From Sphingobacteriia bacterium (GTDB lineage Bacteria; Bacteroidota; Bacteroidia; Chitinophagales; Chitinophagaceae): a stretch of 6,450 nt of DNA. Positions 6,328 through 6,450 of the stretch are shown here, one piece after another. The position numbers and the translations under genes were made by a program. How positions within the stretch are numbered: the first letter of the stretch is position 1; each line of letters begins with the position of its first letter. The notes beneath the pieces were generated by a model. That model searched no databases. It saw nothing but the letters and a program-made list of their open reading frames with translations, and was not told the DNA's origin. The stretch lies in the NCBI GenBank assembly GCA_004293505.1, contig RDYY01000161.1, positions 1 through 6,450 on the forward strand, in the 5' to 3' direction.

Positions 6328-6450
6328 GCCAAACTACCACCCACCCAAGTTTTGTCTTGGTTGTACCTTACTCCAATCATTTTACCCTTGCTCAACCTGG
6401 CGAGGTTGAAAACGGGAAAGGGCCTTGGGGCATTGGGGGGCCAGAAATAA
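6309..6450 (-). CDS. C-terminal part of an unrecognised protein (cut by the window edge)
   Basis: On the - strand one frame stays open from the right edge (first full codon at 6449-6447) to TAA at 6311-6309, giving about 46 residues. The other two - strand frames have stops within this stretch. The translation begins YFWPPNAPRPFPVFNLARLS, followed by KGKMIGVRYN and WVGGSLAYFEKG. It reads as plausible protein, with charged and aromatic residues in alternating, strand-like order near the C-terminus. I do not recognise the family. The 3' end overlaps the bioF 3' end by 19 bases (6309-6327), a tail-to-tail arrangement with no terminator visible between them. The upstream part of the gene lies outside the window. 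Chance openness over 46 codons is possible but less likely than a real gene, because there is otherwise nothing after bioF. Confidence 0.55.
   Translation of the reverse strand, partial: YFWPPNAPRPFPVFNLARLSKGKMIGVRYNQDKTWVGGSLAYFEKG

Noticed and set aside
1..6450. Defence system, mobile element, CRISPR array, tRNA or riboswitch
   Set aside because: Both strands were read. Nearly all of the window is accounted for by metabolic and envelope genes, and the spacers are short (2-119 bases) with no cloverleaf, repeat-spacer pattern, transposase or terminal inverted repeats.

Overview
This window looks like an ordinary chromosomal segment of a Bacteroidota bacterium, most likely from the Chitinophagaceae or a close relative. 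The lineage is inferred from four things: the Bacteroidota-style AroA motif (DCGESGLGIR), an OmpA-family protein with a signal peptide ending in A|Q and thrombospondin type 3 repeats, a short RlpA-like protein with an INDRMHP motif, and three sequences matching the Bacteroidota -7 promoter consensus TAnnTTTG with no clear Shine-Dalgarno sequences. No rRNA, tRNA, CRISPR array, insertion sequence or phage gene was seen. No stretch longer than 300 bases lacks a gene.

Left part (1-2359, + strand): a tight run of three genes. It begins with the 3' part of aroA (EPSP synthase, cut by the window edge). aroC (chorismate synthase) follows after 10 bases, and a small DUF952 protein follows after 2 bases. 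aroA and aroC encode the last two steps of the shikimate pathway. The DUF952 gene appears to be translated from the same message, but its function is unknown.

Middle part (2360-4480, + strand): two cell-envelope genes, each behind a candidate TAnnTTTG promoter. The first encodes a small exported or membrane-anchored RlpA-like double-psi beta-barrel protein. It lacks the histidine usually found in RlpA lytic transglycosylases. The second encodes a 449-residue OmpA-family protein: signal peptide, N-terminal barrel-like region, proline linker, four 29-residue calcium-binding-type repeats and a C-terminal peptidoglycan-binding domain. A strong hairpin that can terminate in both directions closes this block.

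Right part (4481-6450): on the - strand lies a tRNA hydroxylase gene (miaE family) broken by a frameshift that looks like a 5-base deletion. It is divergent from an intact bioF-like gene (8-amino-7-oxononanoate synthase, biotin synthesis), with 60 bases between them. The end of the window holds the C-terminal part of an unrecognised - strand gene whose 3' end overlaps that of bioF by 19 bases.

I found no convincing new multi-gene system. The points most worth a second look are the frameshifted miaE, the RlpA-like protein with an altered active site, and the candidate promoter lying directly against the bioF start codon.
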